DNA of 32,546 nt from Gemmatimonadales bacterium UBA4456 (GTDB lineage Bacteria; Gemmatimonadota; Gemmatimonadetes; Longimicrobiales; Gaopeijiaceae). Under the pieces are notes generated by a model, which saw only the letters and a program-made list of their open reading frames with translations, ran no database searches and was not told where the DNA came from. This document shows, piece after piece, positions 9,501-16,900 of this stretch (positions are counted from its first letter, which is position 1; every line of letters starts with the position of its first letter). Location: contig DGOW01000013.1 in the NCBI GenBank assembly GCA_002390225.1, forward strand, positions 851-33,396. Reading direction: 5' to 3'. A program made the position numbers and the translations under genes.

Positions 9501-9826
9501 GGGTTCGAGGGTGCCAGCGCGATCTCTCCGATCGAGTAGCTGGGCTGGTCGTCGAAGATGGGCGTGAACGTCGTCCCCGCGTTCGTGGTCTTCCAGACAC
9601 CGCCTGAGCCGACCCCCACGTACCAGGTAGACGCATCGTGGGGGTGCACCTCGACATCAGCGATCCGCCCACCGGCCACCGCGGGCCCGACTTCACGGAG
9701 TTGCAAGGCATCCGCTGCCTGCTGAACCGATACCTGACCGGAGAGAGAGCTGGGAAGCAGGAGTCCGCCGAGGAACAGAAGGAACGAAGCGGGACGTCGG
9801 CAGGGTCGCAGTGGCGCGTCAGTCAT
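6542..9826 (-). CDS. Exported BNR/Asp-box beta-propeller protein (sortilin/VPS10-like, glycosyl hydrolase-like)
   Basis: A 1094-residue secreted protein. A signal peptide covers about 1-31 (ending SLSGQ). Many Asp-box (BNR) motifs S/TxDxGxxW follow: TTNAGTTF, SLDGGASW, SEDGGQSW, STDGGRTW, STDRGESW, TFDRGATW, SNDRGDNW, TTDAGSTW and SDDHGRSW. These predict one or two large propellers like those of sortilin, xyloglucanase and the annotated 'glycosyl hydrolase' proteins of Gemmatimonadota. Near residues 850-930 is a FlgD-like Ig segment (RWVEVPAREGVHRVTWDMR). A charged coiled coil follows from about 942 to 1008, and the tail is Ser/Arg-rich. No catalytic residues can be assigned, so the hydrolase label is only by family. 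It lies 97 bp after the MscS gene on the same strand. No Shine-Dalgarno is visible. Confidence 0.92.
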   Translation of the reverse strand: MTDAPLRPCRRPASFLLFLGGLLLPSSLSGQVSVQQAADALQLREVGPAVAGGRIADVEVHPHDASTWYVGVGSGGVWKTTNAGTTFTPIFDDQPSYSIGEIALAPSNPEIVWVGTGENVSGRHVAWGTGVYRSLDGGASWENMGLGATEHIGKILVHPEDTDVVLVASEGPLWSAGGERGVYMSEDGGQSWTPTLTIDENTGVTDLEFAPDDPNTVYAAAFQRRRHTWGYMGGGPESGIWKSTDGGRTWKEVTNGLPTGDIGKIGLAVTPADSDLVYATVEASGGEQGFYRSTDRGESWERRNSYISGGTGPHYYQEIEASPTEADIVVQMDVFFQVTYDGGATFDNLETGRDKHSDNHALWIDPANPLHMLGGTDAGLYETFDRGATWRHFPNLPIAQFYKVAASNSEPFYELLAGAQDLGTLWAPARTQTTEGVRNEDWLFPLGADGYGVAFDPVDANLMYMMTQQGNLQRVDRLSGEVMAIQPVEAPGEPAERWNWDSPILISPHDPARIYYASQRLWASNDRGDNWTAISGDLTTDTDRYTLPYMGRVWELDALHDNGAMSKYASITTISESSVAEGTLYAGSDDGLIHVTTDAGSTWTRASDLPGVAERSFINKVVASEHDAATVFALADVHKLGDYAPHIFRSDDHGRSWTSIRGDLPDGELVWALQQDHVVADLLILAGETSLWFTLNGGMNWHRLNSGAPTIAFRDVQLHRRDDDIIGGTFGRGIWILDDYAPLRALAQGALEQAGGVMPLRDAWWFIPSPTNQAVGRPTLGSTAWAGDNPPFGATFTVHVPEVRQTAEHVRGEREDTQRLAGEDVPFPGYDALRAERNESEPMARVRITDGNGVPIRWVEVPAREGVHRVTWDMRHPAPNPVSFADPAFRPPWVTEPTGPLAAPGTYVAQLVIIDGGTTTEVGAAQTFNLRPVPTAPTGTDFKAVEAFHLRVAELQRQISIASSEMSQASERLRFMRAALERTPSADPALHGRLDRLAQGLDDLRLALNGDPVRGSLSQSTSPSISGRARRAAASWGTRQTPTGTMQNNLRMAETDFGAFQDSLATFLDEQMTAVEQALADAGAPWTPGRRVGR

Positions 9827-9923
9827 GAGATCGACAGGCTCGGGAGATTCGCTGTAGTCGGGTTATCCTGCGCTGGCTGCAGGTGTCCAGGCAAGCAATG
9901 CTCGATCGGGTTCAACGATGGAA

Positions 9924-10988
9924 TCAGCCTGCACCGGCGGACTCGACGAACACCGTCTGGGTCGGGTAGGCGAACTCGACACCTCGGTTCTCGAAGACCT
10001 CATGAATGCGCAGATAGACGCTCTGCTTGATGTTCATGTGCAGCGCGTAGTCGGCTTCCAGCACCGTGTACACGGCCTCATACAGGATGGCCGAGTCTCC
10101 ATAGGAGGTGAGGTGAGCACGATCGAAACGGATCTTGTCTCCACCCTCGCTCTCGATCGCCTCCTGCATGACCGATGGGATGTCGGCGAGTTCTGAACGG
10201 GGTGTCTGGTATGTAACCCCGATACTCAGGACGACCCTCCGCTCATACAGACGGCCATAATTGCGAATCCGGCTCGAGAGGAGGTCCGCGTTGGAGAAGA
10301 CCACCTGCTCACCGGACAGACTTCTGATCCGTGTGGTCTTGAGGCCGATCGCCTCGACACTACCCAGATAATCCCCCACGGTGACGAAGTCCCCCAGCAC
10401 GAAGGGCTTGTCCAGAATGATCGAGAGGGAGGCGAAGAGGTCGCCGAGAATGTTCTGTGCCGCGAGTGCAACTGCGATGCCCCCGATGCCGAGGCCGGCG
10501 ACCAGGGCGGTCACGTCGATACCGAAGTTCTCGAGCGCCAGAAGCAGGATGATTGACCAGAGAACGAGCTTGGCCATCACGCCAATGATGTTGACGGTCA
10601 TCACCTCGGCCGGGTCTACCGCCGCTCGCTCCTCTGCGCGCATCTCCAGCCAGCGCGACAGGCCGGCATCAGACCAGAGGCCCGCCTGGATCAGGATAGC
10701 TACGATCGCGACGGACTGGATCAATCCCGCCACGCCGGCAGGCAGCGAGACTGCGAGCGATCCCCCAAAGGCAGCAACGAGAAGAAGCAGTCCCGTCTTC
10801 GTGGCGTTCAATGCGGCCAGCAGGACGTCATCCCAATAGTGCTTCTCCGTGGAGGCTGCACGAAGCAGGCGACGCAGGCCCTGAAACGCGACGAAGCGCA
10901 AAAGGATGAAGCTGAGCACAGTCGTGCCGAGGGCGATCGCCCAGGCCTCGATCGAGTTTCCCATCACGATGGTGTCCAGAACGTCCAT
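9924..10988 (-). CDS. Small-conductance mechanosensitive channel, MscS family
   Basis: A 354-residue inner-membrane channel that opens under membrane tension to release solutes during hypo-osmotic shock. Hydrophobic segments lie at roughly 12-35, 65-100 and 135-160. They are followed by the pore-lining TM3 (VAGLGIGGIAVALAAQN), rich in Gly and Ala as in MscS, and by the cytoplasmic beta domain (DKPFVLGDFV, then VEAIGLKTTRIR, then VVFSNADLLSSRIRNY), which is the family signature. The C-terminal alpha/beta domain is complete. It is longer at the N-terminus than E. coli MscS by one or two helices. A GAGGAG ribosome site overlaps the stop codon of the preceding TlpA-like gene, so the two are translationally coupled. 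Confidence 0.95.
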   Translation of the reverse strand: MDVLDTIVMGNSIEAWAIALGTTVLSFILLRFVAFQGLRRLLRAASTEKHYWDDVLLAALNATKTGLLLLVAAFGGSLAVSLPAGVAGLIQSVAIVAILIQAGLWSDAGLSRWLEMRAEERAAVDPAEVMTVNIIGVMAKLVLWSIILLLALENFGIDVTALVAGLGIGGIAVALAAQNILGDLFASLSIILDKPFVLGDFVTVGDYLGSVEAIGLKTTRIRSLSGEQVVFSNADLLSSRIRNYGRLYERRVVLSIGVTYQTPRSELADIPSVMQEAIESEGGDKIRFDRAHLTSYGDSAILYEAVYTVLEADYALHMNIKQSVYLRIHEVFENRGVEFAYPTQTVFVESAGAG

Positions 10989-10993
10989 AACTT

Positions 10994-10999
10994 CTCCTC
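10994..10999 (-). promoter_or_regulatory. GAGGAG ribosome-binding site of mscS overlapping the upstream stop codon
   Basis: The reverse complement of 10994-10999 is GAGGAG, five bases before the ATG at 10988. It overlaps the TGA of the thioredoxin-like lipoprotein gene (10998-11000). This fixes the mscS start and indicates that the peptidase, thioredoxin and channel genes share a message. Confidence 0.8.
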
Positions 11000-11540
11000 A
11001 ACCTTTCTTCGCAGTCAGAATGCTATCGAGCTGGGCGAGTACATCTTCAGGAATTCCGGTGCCCGACGCGCCGAGTCGGTGCCAGACGAGCTTCCGGTCC
11101 GAATCGAGCAGAATGATGTGTGGCAGACCAGTCGCTCGAATCCAGAACGCCTCGGTCAGATCGTCATCGATTTCGCGCACCGTGGGGTACGCTGCGCCCT
11201 GCTCCTTCATCCATCGAAGAGCGCTCTCCGGACTGTCATCGACCAGGATGCCGAGAACGGCGATCTGATCGCCATATCGTTCGGCCACTTCGGTGACCTG
11301 GGCGTGCTGCTCGAGGCACGGCGGACACCACGAGGCCCAGAAGTCGATGAGTACGGGGCGACCCTCCAGATCAGATAGCGACACCTGATCTCCAGCCGCC
11401 CACGGTGATGCTGTCGGGTCGATGACCTCGAGCTCCGTGTCCGGGACTCGCTCACCGGGCACCGGTGGCTGATCCACGGTGCACGCGGTAACGCCAGACG
11501 CCAGTACGGCGATGAGGAGGGCCGAATACCGCACCTTCAT
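10998..11540 (-). CDS. TlpA/ResA-like thioredoxin-fold lipoprotein
   Basis: A 180-residue predicted lipoprotein with a thioredoxin fold, probably a thiol-disulfide reductase on the outer face of the inner membrane that keeps exported cysteines, including cytochrome c heme-binding sites, reduced. The signal is MKVRYSALLIAVLASG, with lipobox VTAC and lipidated C20. The redoxin core contains VLIDFWASWCPPC, with active cysteines C72 and C75, and a cis-Pro loop TGLPHIILLD. Length is normal for the family. The frame is open upstream to 11651, but ATG 11540 starts the lipoprotein signal and sits 25 bases after the M24 peptidase stop. The CPPC pair differs from the CEPC of ResA and CVPC of TlpA, so the exact partner is unknown. 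Confidence 0.92.
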   Translation of the reverse strand: MKVRYSALLIAVLASGVTACTVDQPPVPGERVPDTELEVIDPTASPWAAGDQVSLSDLEGRPVLIDFWASWCPPCLEQHAQVTEVAERYGDQIAVLGILVDDSPESALRWMKEQGAAYPTVREIDDDLTEAFWIRATGLPHIILLDSDRKLVWHRLGASGTGIPEDVLAQLDSILTAKKG

Positions 11541-11565
11541 GTGCGCTCCAACTCGTCGGCAGTAT

Positions 11566-12903
11566 TCACCGGATGAGGTAGAAGTCGGTCTGGCGACCAT
11601 CGATCCAGTCCCATCCGTCGGGCAGAAGAGCGGCGTCCTCTTCGAGGGCAAACCGCACTTCCTGACCGTCCCACTCCGGGACTGCGACCCGTGCGTTCAA
11701 CTCGATCGAGTGCCAGGTGTTCGGGCGCAGCTCGTAATCTCCGCGGACCGGGACCCCATCCTGGTAGTCGGTCATCCCGATCGGCGGGCCGGCGCCGTGA
11801 CCATGGTAGCCGATCGCGTGGCAGTAGATCGTCGCGTTGATGCCCTCTTCGAGGGCCTGCGCCAGCGCCCCGGCCAGTGCTTCGTTTCCGGTCGCACCGA
11901 TCGGTCCGTGCATCATGGTGAGGTCCTGGAGGCGATTGGCCTGAGCCAGCCCGACCTTCAGTCCCCGAGGCGCATCGGTCTCGCCGGGAAGCAGCACATA
12001 GGCGTTGTGTTGCGTATCTGTGGAGAAGCCCAGCCCGATGATCCCGAAGTCGGTGTGGAGCATATCCCCGCGCTCGATCACGATGCCGTTGGGGCCGGGC
12101 TCGGGGGTGCCACCGCGCCGCTGCACGTTGACCGAGGGGTGAAACCACTGTCCGAGTCCGAACTCGGCGACGCGCTGGCGCATCCACCACCTCACGTCGT
12201 CGTTGGTCGTCACTCCGGGAACGATGACCTCGTTGGAAAACGCTTCGGCGATAACCTGATGTGCGATCCGCATCACGCTGCGGTACTGGTCCGTTTCACG
12301 AGGGAGCTTCGATTCGAGCCAGCCCACCGCGAGCATCTCGGCCGATTCGAGGCGGTCGACGTACCTGTCGCTGAGCGCGTCGGCGAGTCGGAGATACTCG
12401 TTGTGTGTCAGGCCGTCGGCGTGATTCCAACGGTCCGAGACATTGATGCCGATCCGCTGCGGATCACGCTCCTCGATGAGCTTCGCGAGGTTCACGTATT
12501 GCGAGTCGTTGTGCGTCCGGTAGACATCGAACGTGCCCTGGTAGTCGGCGCGCCCAACGCTGATGCGCTCGACCCCCCGATCAGGACCGAGATCGTGGAA
12601 CATCAGGATCGTGCGCCGACGGGATGAATACGTGGTGATGGGTGCCATCGAACGGAAGACCGGGTCCGAGTTGTACTCCCTCGTGATCACGAGCCACATG
12701 TCGAAGCCCTCCCGGCGCATCAGATCCGGAAGAAGATTGTCGAAGCGTTCGCTCAGTCGCTCGCGAATCAGCGGATCTTCCTGCCTGTGCGTCAGAACCA
12801 CGTTGTCCGGACGGGTCTGTTCGGCGCGCGGGAGCTGCGCCTGCGCGGGGCTTGCCAGGAACAGAGCAAGGATTGCAGGTACGACGGTTCGAGAGCGAAT
12901 CAT
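11566..12903 (-). CDS. Exported M24 metallopeptidase (Xaa-Pro aminopeptidase-like)
   Basis: A 445-residue secreted pita-bread-fold peptidase that would cleave N-terminal residues, probably next to proline, from peptides outside the cytoplasm. The signal peptide is 1-22 (ending AQAQ). The creatinase-like N-terminal domain spans about 45-200. The metal site can be read directly: D285 (HTDFG) and D296 (FSTD), eleven apart as in methionine aminopeptidase; His367 or 369 in GYHGHGAGPP; E401 in HSIELN; and E421/E422 in FALEED. All five ligands are therefore present and the enzyme should be active. The frame continues upstream to 13164, but that extension overlaps the next gene; ATG 12903 begins a clean signal peptide. 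It heads the peptidase-thioredoxin-channel run. Confidence 0.93.
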   Translation of the reverse strand: MIRSRTVVPAILALFLASPAQAQLPRAEQTRPDNVVLTHRQEDPLIRERLSERFDNLLPDLMRREGFDMWLVITREYNSDPVFRSMAPITTYSSRRRTILMFHDLGPDRGVERISVGRADYQGTFDVYRTHNDSQYVNLAKLIEERDPQRIGINVSDRWNHADGLTHNEYLRLADALSDRYVDRLESAEMLAVGWLESKLPRETDQYRSVMRIAHQVIAEAFSNEVIVPGVTTNDDVRWWMRQRVAEFGLGQWFHPSVNVQRRGGTPEPGPNGIVIERGDMLHTDFGIIGLGFSTDTQHNAYVLLPGETDAPRGLKVGLAQANRLQDLTMMHGPIGATGNEALAGALAQALEEGINATIYCHAIGYHGHGAGPPIGMTDYQDGVPVRGDYELRPNTWHSIELNARVAVPEWDGQEVRFALEEDAALLPDGWDWIDGRQTDFYLIR

Positions 12904-13009
12904 GAATCGGGTGTCCTGAGAGGAGCTCAGATGCGTGCGGGCACTATGAGGTGCAAGCGCAGTGTGCGCGAGGGCAGACTCGCCCCCCCCCGGGAGTGGA
13001 GCCGACGCG

Positions 13010-13372
13010 CTAGATGGAGCCGGCCATGTCCGCGAGACCCTGACCCGACTTCCTGACGCGATAACCCAGAACGAGGAGCAGGCCCGCGACCACGTGCGTG
13101 ACGATGCCCGCTGGCGTCGACCAGCCATAAAGAAAGAGCCCCCCGACCCCGAGCAGCAGCCCACCGGCGAACAGGCCGGTGCTCCATCGCTTCACCATGG
13201 ACCGTACCTCGTCAGGGCTACGCCCCGCGACCGCATCGATGGCCTGCTTCTGAGACCAGGAGGCGTCCGCTCCGAGTTGAGCCTTCGCTCTCCTCTTCTT
13301 CAGATGTGCCGGTTCCTTCCCGGGCCGGAAGCCCTTGGCCTGGGGCTGCTGTACGCGCCGCTTCTTCGCCAT
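13010..13372 (-). CDS. Small two-helix membrane protein of unknown function
   Basis: A 120-residue protein I do not recognise. The first 60 residues are basic and polar (MAKKRRVQQPQAKGFRPGK, many Lys/Arg). Two hydrophobic helices follow at about 66-84 (GLFAGGLLLGVGGLFLYGW) and 88-105 (GIVTHVVAGLLLVLGYRV). There is no signal peptide, so the basic half should stay in the cytoplasm. It lies 42 bp after the second FG-GAP/LVIVD gene and 106 bp before the M24 gene, on the same strand. Basic N-tails of this kind occur in several small envelope proteins, which is not enough for a function. The protein looks real because of its compact hydrophobic pattern and GAGG upstream. Confidence 0.7.
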   Translation of the reverse strand: MAKKRRVQQPQAKGFRPGKEPAHLKKRRAKAQLGADASWSQKQAIDAVAGRSPDEVRSMVKRWSTGLFAGGLLLGVGGLFLYGWSTPAGIVTHVVAGLLLVLGYRVRKSGQGLADMAGSI

Positions 13373-13414
13373 TGAGTTCGAGATCCTCTTTGAGTTCAGT
13401 CGTGTCCGGGGGGG

Positions 13415-15856
13415 TTACATCACCGGCCGCTGCGGCCGCACAATGAACAATCCTTCGTTGATGCTCGACACCACCACCATCCCACTGTCGAAGAAGGGCC
13501 AGGCGGTCCAGGCACCACCTCCGAACCCGGGTGGGTTCTCTCCGTATGGTGTGGTGTCGAACCAGCCGATCTCCACCGGGCGTTCCGGGTCGGAGACATC
13601 AAGCACGCGGAAACCCGCCTGGTAGTTCGCGAGGTAGGCCCGGGTGCCCGAGATGTAGAGGTTGTGATCGGTCGCCTGATCGGGACCGAGGTGTTCCGCG
13701 ACGAGGATCGGATCGTCGAGCTCGCCCACGTCGTAGATCAGGGTGCGGGTCCGATCGACCGTGCCGACGATCTCGTCGAGTTCGTCGTTCACGTAGAGGT
13801 ACCGATGGTCTTCTGTCAGCCATCCCTGGTGCACGTATGCCGTGCCCGGGTGGCTCGCTGTCGAGATCGGCTCCGGGGCGGCCTTGTCGGTCACGTCCAC
13901 GATCCGCATGGCGGTCTCGTTGGCCGCAAAGCAGATCTGACGACCCTGGTACGTCTCATCGGGGCCGTGGTAAACCGTGCACTGCGCGTCATGCGTCCGT
14001 CCGGTCCAGATGAGCCCCTCGGTGTCGGTATAGCAGCCGGCGAAGGTCGGCTCGAGCGGATCGCGGATGTCGATCATGTGCAGCCCGCCCCCGCACGACT
14101 GCCCGCCGGTGTTCGTGCCGACGGTGTATGCGAAGCCGGATTCGGTGTCGATGACCAGGTTGTGGGCGCTGGCGACCTGGTCGTACCGCGCGTCCGGCTC
14201 GAAGGTGGCCGGCGCGCCTGCGGCGCCTCGCAGGCGCGTGAGGTCGAAGACCAGCAGGCCGTGATCGCCGGCTCCGTCACCGGTCAGGAAGGCGTAGTCC
14301 TTGTAGACCTTGATGTCCCGCGCTGACGAGGGATTCGCGGGCATGAGGCCGACAAGGCGGGGCACCCCGGGCTCCGTGATGTCGACGAACGCCAATCCGG
14401 CCGACCGGCCCGCGAGTACGTACTCGCGACCGGTCTCGGGATCCGTCCAACCCCAGATGTCGGTGATCCGCTCCCCAGGCTCTGCGCCAAGTGCAGAGAG
14501 TGGCAGGAACGAGATCAGGTCCACGCCGTCGCATGGGAAGCCTGATGCCTCGCCGTCTGCACAGCGGACCGGCTCGGTGCCTGCAACCGTTCGCAGCCCT
14601 TCGCCCGGCTCGAGCCAGACAGGATCTGCGTCGGTATCGAGGTCGAACACGACCACGCGTCCGTCGTCCCCGTAGACGCCCGGCGCACCGACGACGGCTC
14701 GCCCACCCTTCAGCGCGAGTGCCGTACCAAATGCCGCACGGGCAAGATCGCCGGGTGCCAACGTCCGGCCTTGCTCCCAGCCCACGACGGTGCGGTTGAA
14801 GACATGGGCCCGCCCTCGACCCTCATCGACGCGCGGCGCACCGACCAGTAGCCGGTCGCCGTCGAGAGCCAGCGACGCCCCGAATCCTTCCGACTCCTGT
14901 GCAGCCTCGACCTCGAGTGTCAGTTGCTCGGCCCGGGACCAGAGCCCTTCTGGCTCGTGTGTGAATCGGAGCACACGGTCGCGCCCCGGTGCGGATGCGA
15001 AGGCCTCGTCCCCCGAATCCGAGAGGGCTACAGCGCTCCCGAGCAACCCGTCGGCTTCCATCGAGTCGGCCACGAACTGGTTGGTCCTGTTCCAGCCTTC
15101 GCCGCTACGAGCAAACAGGTGGACGGCTCCGCCGCGGCCTTCGCCCGGCGTGCCCACAATCAGGTGATTGCCATTGATGGCCAGTGCCGCACGAAGCCCC
15201 CCCGATTCTTGCCCGACGTCGAGGGCAGCCTCGAGGGCCCACTGTTCGCCATCGTGGAGAAGCACGTGGATCCTGCCCGAGGGGAGCGCCCCTCCCGAGA
15301 CGGCCAGCCGAGTCCCGTCGGGAGAAAGAGCGAGGCTTCTCTGCGGCGGCCCCATGAGCCGCGTCAACGTGGGCATGTCCAGCCCGCCGGCGGGGAGCCC
15401 CGCCGAGCGGAGTGAAGCGGATGGGTCCAGTGGCAGGCGAACACGAGGCATCCAGCCGTCGTCTGTGTTCTGGTACACGTGCCCCGCTTCGCGTCCGTCC
15501 GGGTCGCCACTGCCCAGGAGCAGCAGATCCCCCCCTGCGGTCAGCTCATCGACCAGAGCCTCACCTGGATATCCGCCCGGCAGCTTCTGAAGGCGTTTCG
15601 TTGCAGTCCAGACACCGTCCGACCCGAGCCGGAAGACGATGGCGACCGCAGGCCCTACGGCAGCACCTGGCTTGAGGACGACGATCTCGTCCATGCCGGT
15701 CATGGTCACGGCCGCACCGAATCGGTCCTGAGCGACGACAGGTGTGGCGCCCACCACGAAGGTGACCACGCCGAGGATCAGGACGGCCGAGATGGAAAGC
15801 GAAGACCGAGGCACGAGTAGACGGGGTTGGGATAGTTGAGTCTGACTTCGGCACAT
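13415..15856 (-). CDS. Exported FG-GAP/LVIVD beta-propeller protein (choice-of-anchor B family), copy 2
   Basis: An 813-residue secreted paralog of the protein at 4093-6477. It has a long n-region and a hydrophobic signal core (SLSISAVLILGVVTFVVG), with cleavage near VVAQ. Six or seven FG-GAP-like repeats fill the N-terminal half, of which LNGNHLIVGTPGEG-type and LALDGDRLLVGAP are the clearest; the first repeats have lost the GAP motif. The C-terminal LVIVD half shares blocks with copy 1: ITDIWGWTDPETGREY, then ARDIKVYKDYAF, SAHNLV, THDAQC, VHQGW, VNDELDE and DHNLYI. Copy 1 ends similarly but the propeller half is much more diverged. ATG 15856 is preferred over 15904 because it gives a normal signal and has GGAAGAG in the loop of a small hairpin just upstream. 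Biochemical role unknown. Confidence 0.9.
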   Translation of the reverse strand: MCRSQTQLSQPRLLVPRSSLSISAVLILGVVTFVVGATPVVAQDRFGAAVTMTGMDEIVVLKPGAAVGPAVAIVFRLGSDGVWTATKRLQKLPGGYPGEALVDELTAGGDLLLLGSGDPDGREAGHVYQNTDDGWMPRVRLPLDPSASLRSAGLPAGGLDMPTLTRLMGPPQRSLALSPDGTRLAVSGGALPSGRIHVLLHDGEQWALEAALDVGQESGGLRAALAINGNHLIVGTPGEGRGGAVHLFARSGEGWNRTNQFVADSMEADGLLGSAVALSDSGDEAFASAPGRDRVLRFTHEPEGLWSRAEQLTLEVEAAQESEGFGASLALDGDRLLVGAPRVDEGRGRAHVFNRTVVGWEQGRTLAPGDLARAAFGTALALKGGRAVVGAPGVYGDDGRVVVFDLDTDADPVWLEPGEGLRTVAGTEPVRCADGEASGFPCDGVDLISFLPLSALGAEPGERITDIWGWTDPETGREYVLAGRSAGLAFVDITEPGVPRLVGLMPANPSSARDIKVYKDYAFLTGDGAGDHGLLVFDLTRLRGAAGAPATFEPDARYDQVASAHNLVIDTESGFAYTVGTNTGGQSCGGGLHMIDIRDPLEPTFAGCYTDTEGLIWTGRTHDAQCTVYHGPDETYQGRQICFAANETAMRIVDVTDKAAPEPISTASHPGTAYVHQGWLTEDHRYLYVNDELDEIVGTVDRTRTLIYDVGELDDPILVAEHLGPDQATDHNLYISGTRAYLANYQAGFRVLDVSDPERPVEIGWFDTTPYGENPPGFGGGAWTAWPFFDSGMVVVSSINEGLFIVRPQRPVM
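14213..14238. repeat. Perfect 10-bp inverted repeat inside coding region
   Basis: CGCGCCTGCG at 14213-14222 and its exact reverse complement at 14229-14238 flank a six-base centre. The repeat lies within the FG-GAP/LVIVD copy 2 gene, encoding a Gly/Ala-rich loop (RGAAGAP) where copy 1 has unrelated residues. It may only reflect GC-rich codons. Confidence 0.5.
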
Positions 15857-15858
15857 GA

Positions 15859-15874
15859 TGGGCTCTTCCGCCCA
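15859..15874 (-). promoter_or_regulatory. Small hairpin presenting the ribosome site of FG-GAP/LVIVD copy 2
   Basis: On the minus strand, TGGGC, the loop GGAAGA, then GCCCA end two bases before the ATG at 15856. The purine-rich ribosome-binding sequence sits in the loop. This supports the chosen start; a regulatory role is speculation. Confidence 0.35.
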
Positions 15875-16003
15875 GCACCGTCGTCGACAGGAGGATCGGA
15901 ACATGGATCGACGTCCTGTTCACGGCCAGCGAGTCGGGCTGGATCAAGCCATCCATGAACAAAGGGGGCTTGCCGCGGCAGGCCGGACGCTGCTCGGGGT
16001 TCC

Positions 16004-16603
16004 TCAGACCTCGAGCTTCCCACCCCGGTAGACTTTCGTGCCGGACTCCACTGTATACAGCAGTAGGCGAGCGTCCTCACGGCCGTGTGCACGCATCAAG
16101 TCGAGCATCAGGTCCTCCTCTCCCGACCACGGATAGCCGTATACGACGTCATAGTCGTCGAGGGATCGCTCGAGCTCGAGGTATCCGGAGGTACCTTCGC
16201 CGATGGTGCCGCTGCGCCCATCCCCGCCCGGAGGACTCCATGCCCAACCCAGGGGAATGAAGCTGCCGACCGCAAAGCGCGCCTTCGATCCTGCACGCTC
16301 CGCCAATTCCCGAGCGACACGCACCAGAGATGCGTCGAGCTCGATTCCGCTCCCCTCGAAGCCCAGGAGGTCGGCCATGATCGTGACCACGCCGGTCGCT
16401 GAGCCCCATTCCAGGAATCGGGCACCGGGTGAGCGCAGGTCGATGAGGGCGGCCTGAACCGCGTCGTAGTCAGCCGCGACGAACGAGTGCCATTGATCCT
16501 GGCGAACTTCGATGTCGAAATCGTGCCAGAGGTCGCGACCTTCCTCGCAGAGCGCATGAATGCGCTCGCTCAGGGCTGCGTCCAGACGGGGGGATTCTGA
16601 CAC
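16004..16603 (-). CDS. Class I SAM-dependent methyltransferase-like protein
   Basis: A 199-residue cytoplasmic protein with a Rossmann SAM-binding core. Motif I is LEWGSATGV at 64-72, following a beta strand. The acidic end of the second strand is E88 in GSGIELD, the usual ribose-binding position. A post-core DVVYGYPW motif occupies the motif IV region, where many methyltransferases carry D/N-PPY-type residues. Gly-Ser replaces the usual second Gly of GxGxG, which is tolerated. The substrate cannot be told. The start is GTG 16603 with no strong Shine-Dalgarno. It is the last gene of a three-gene run after the alpha/beta hydrolase and the 87-residue protein, 22 bases downstream of the latter. 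Confidence 0.8.
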   Translation of the reverse strand: MSESPRLDAALSERIHALCEEGRDLWHDFDIEVRQDQWHSFVAADYDAVQAALIDLRSPGARFLEWGSATGVVTIMADLLGFEGSGIELDASLVRVARELAERAGSKARFAVGSFIPLGWAWSPPGGDGRSGTIGEGTSGYLELERSLDDYDVVYGYPWSGEEDLMLDLMRAHGREDARLLLYTVESGTKVYRGGKLEV

Positions 16604-16625
16604 GGGAATTTCTGAGGGACTCGGA

Positions 16626-16889
16626 CTACGAATCCGCGTCCTGCTCCTGGAGCACGTTTGACGTAGCTGCGAAGAATGAGGGGCCTTCGCGGTCCACGAT
16701 CTTCAACTCGAGCAGGCGAGTTCCGTCAGTGACCTTGCCGAGAATGCGGACGACCTCTGCGAACCCTTCGACAGAGTGCACGGTGGCGCCGACCTGAGGC
16801 GTCATCGTACTCACTTCCCACCCCTCCTGGGGGTGCGATTCGATGTCGAGGAGCTTGCGGGGCACGCGGGACGTGTTCTTGGGAAGCAT
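16626..16889 (-). CDS. Small unknown protein, 87 residues
   Basis: I do not recognise this protein. It is soluble, without a signal or membrane segment, and reads as a small alpha/beta domain: a polar N-terminus, then VGATVHSVEGFAEVVRILG, TRLLELKIVDREG and an acidic end (EQDADS). It has a clear GAGG ribosome site before ATG 16889, begins 11 bases after the alpha/beta hydrolase stop and ends 22 bases before the methyltransferase start, so the spacing supports a real gene in an operon. Its codon use looks like that of its neighbours. It might be an accessory or regulatory partner of either flanking enzyme, but nothing in the sequence shows this. Confidence 0.65.
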   Translation of the reverse strand: MLPKNTSRVPRKLLDIESHPQEGWEVSTMTPQVGATVHSVEGFAEVVRILGKVTDGTRLLELKIVDREGPSFFAATSNVLQEQDADS

Positions 16890-16900
16890 GAGTCCTCTGG

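Noticed and set aside
11479..12627. Plus-strand open frame opposite the M24 and TlpA-like genes
   Set aside because: The opposite strand encodes complete M24 metal ligands and a WCPPC motif, so this is a shadow frame.
12904..13164. N-terminal extension of the M24 peptidase
   Set aside because: It overlaps the small membrane protein gene and lacks any domain; the signal peptide starts at 12903.
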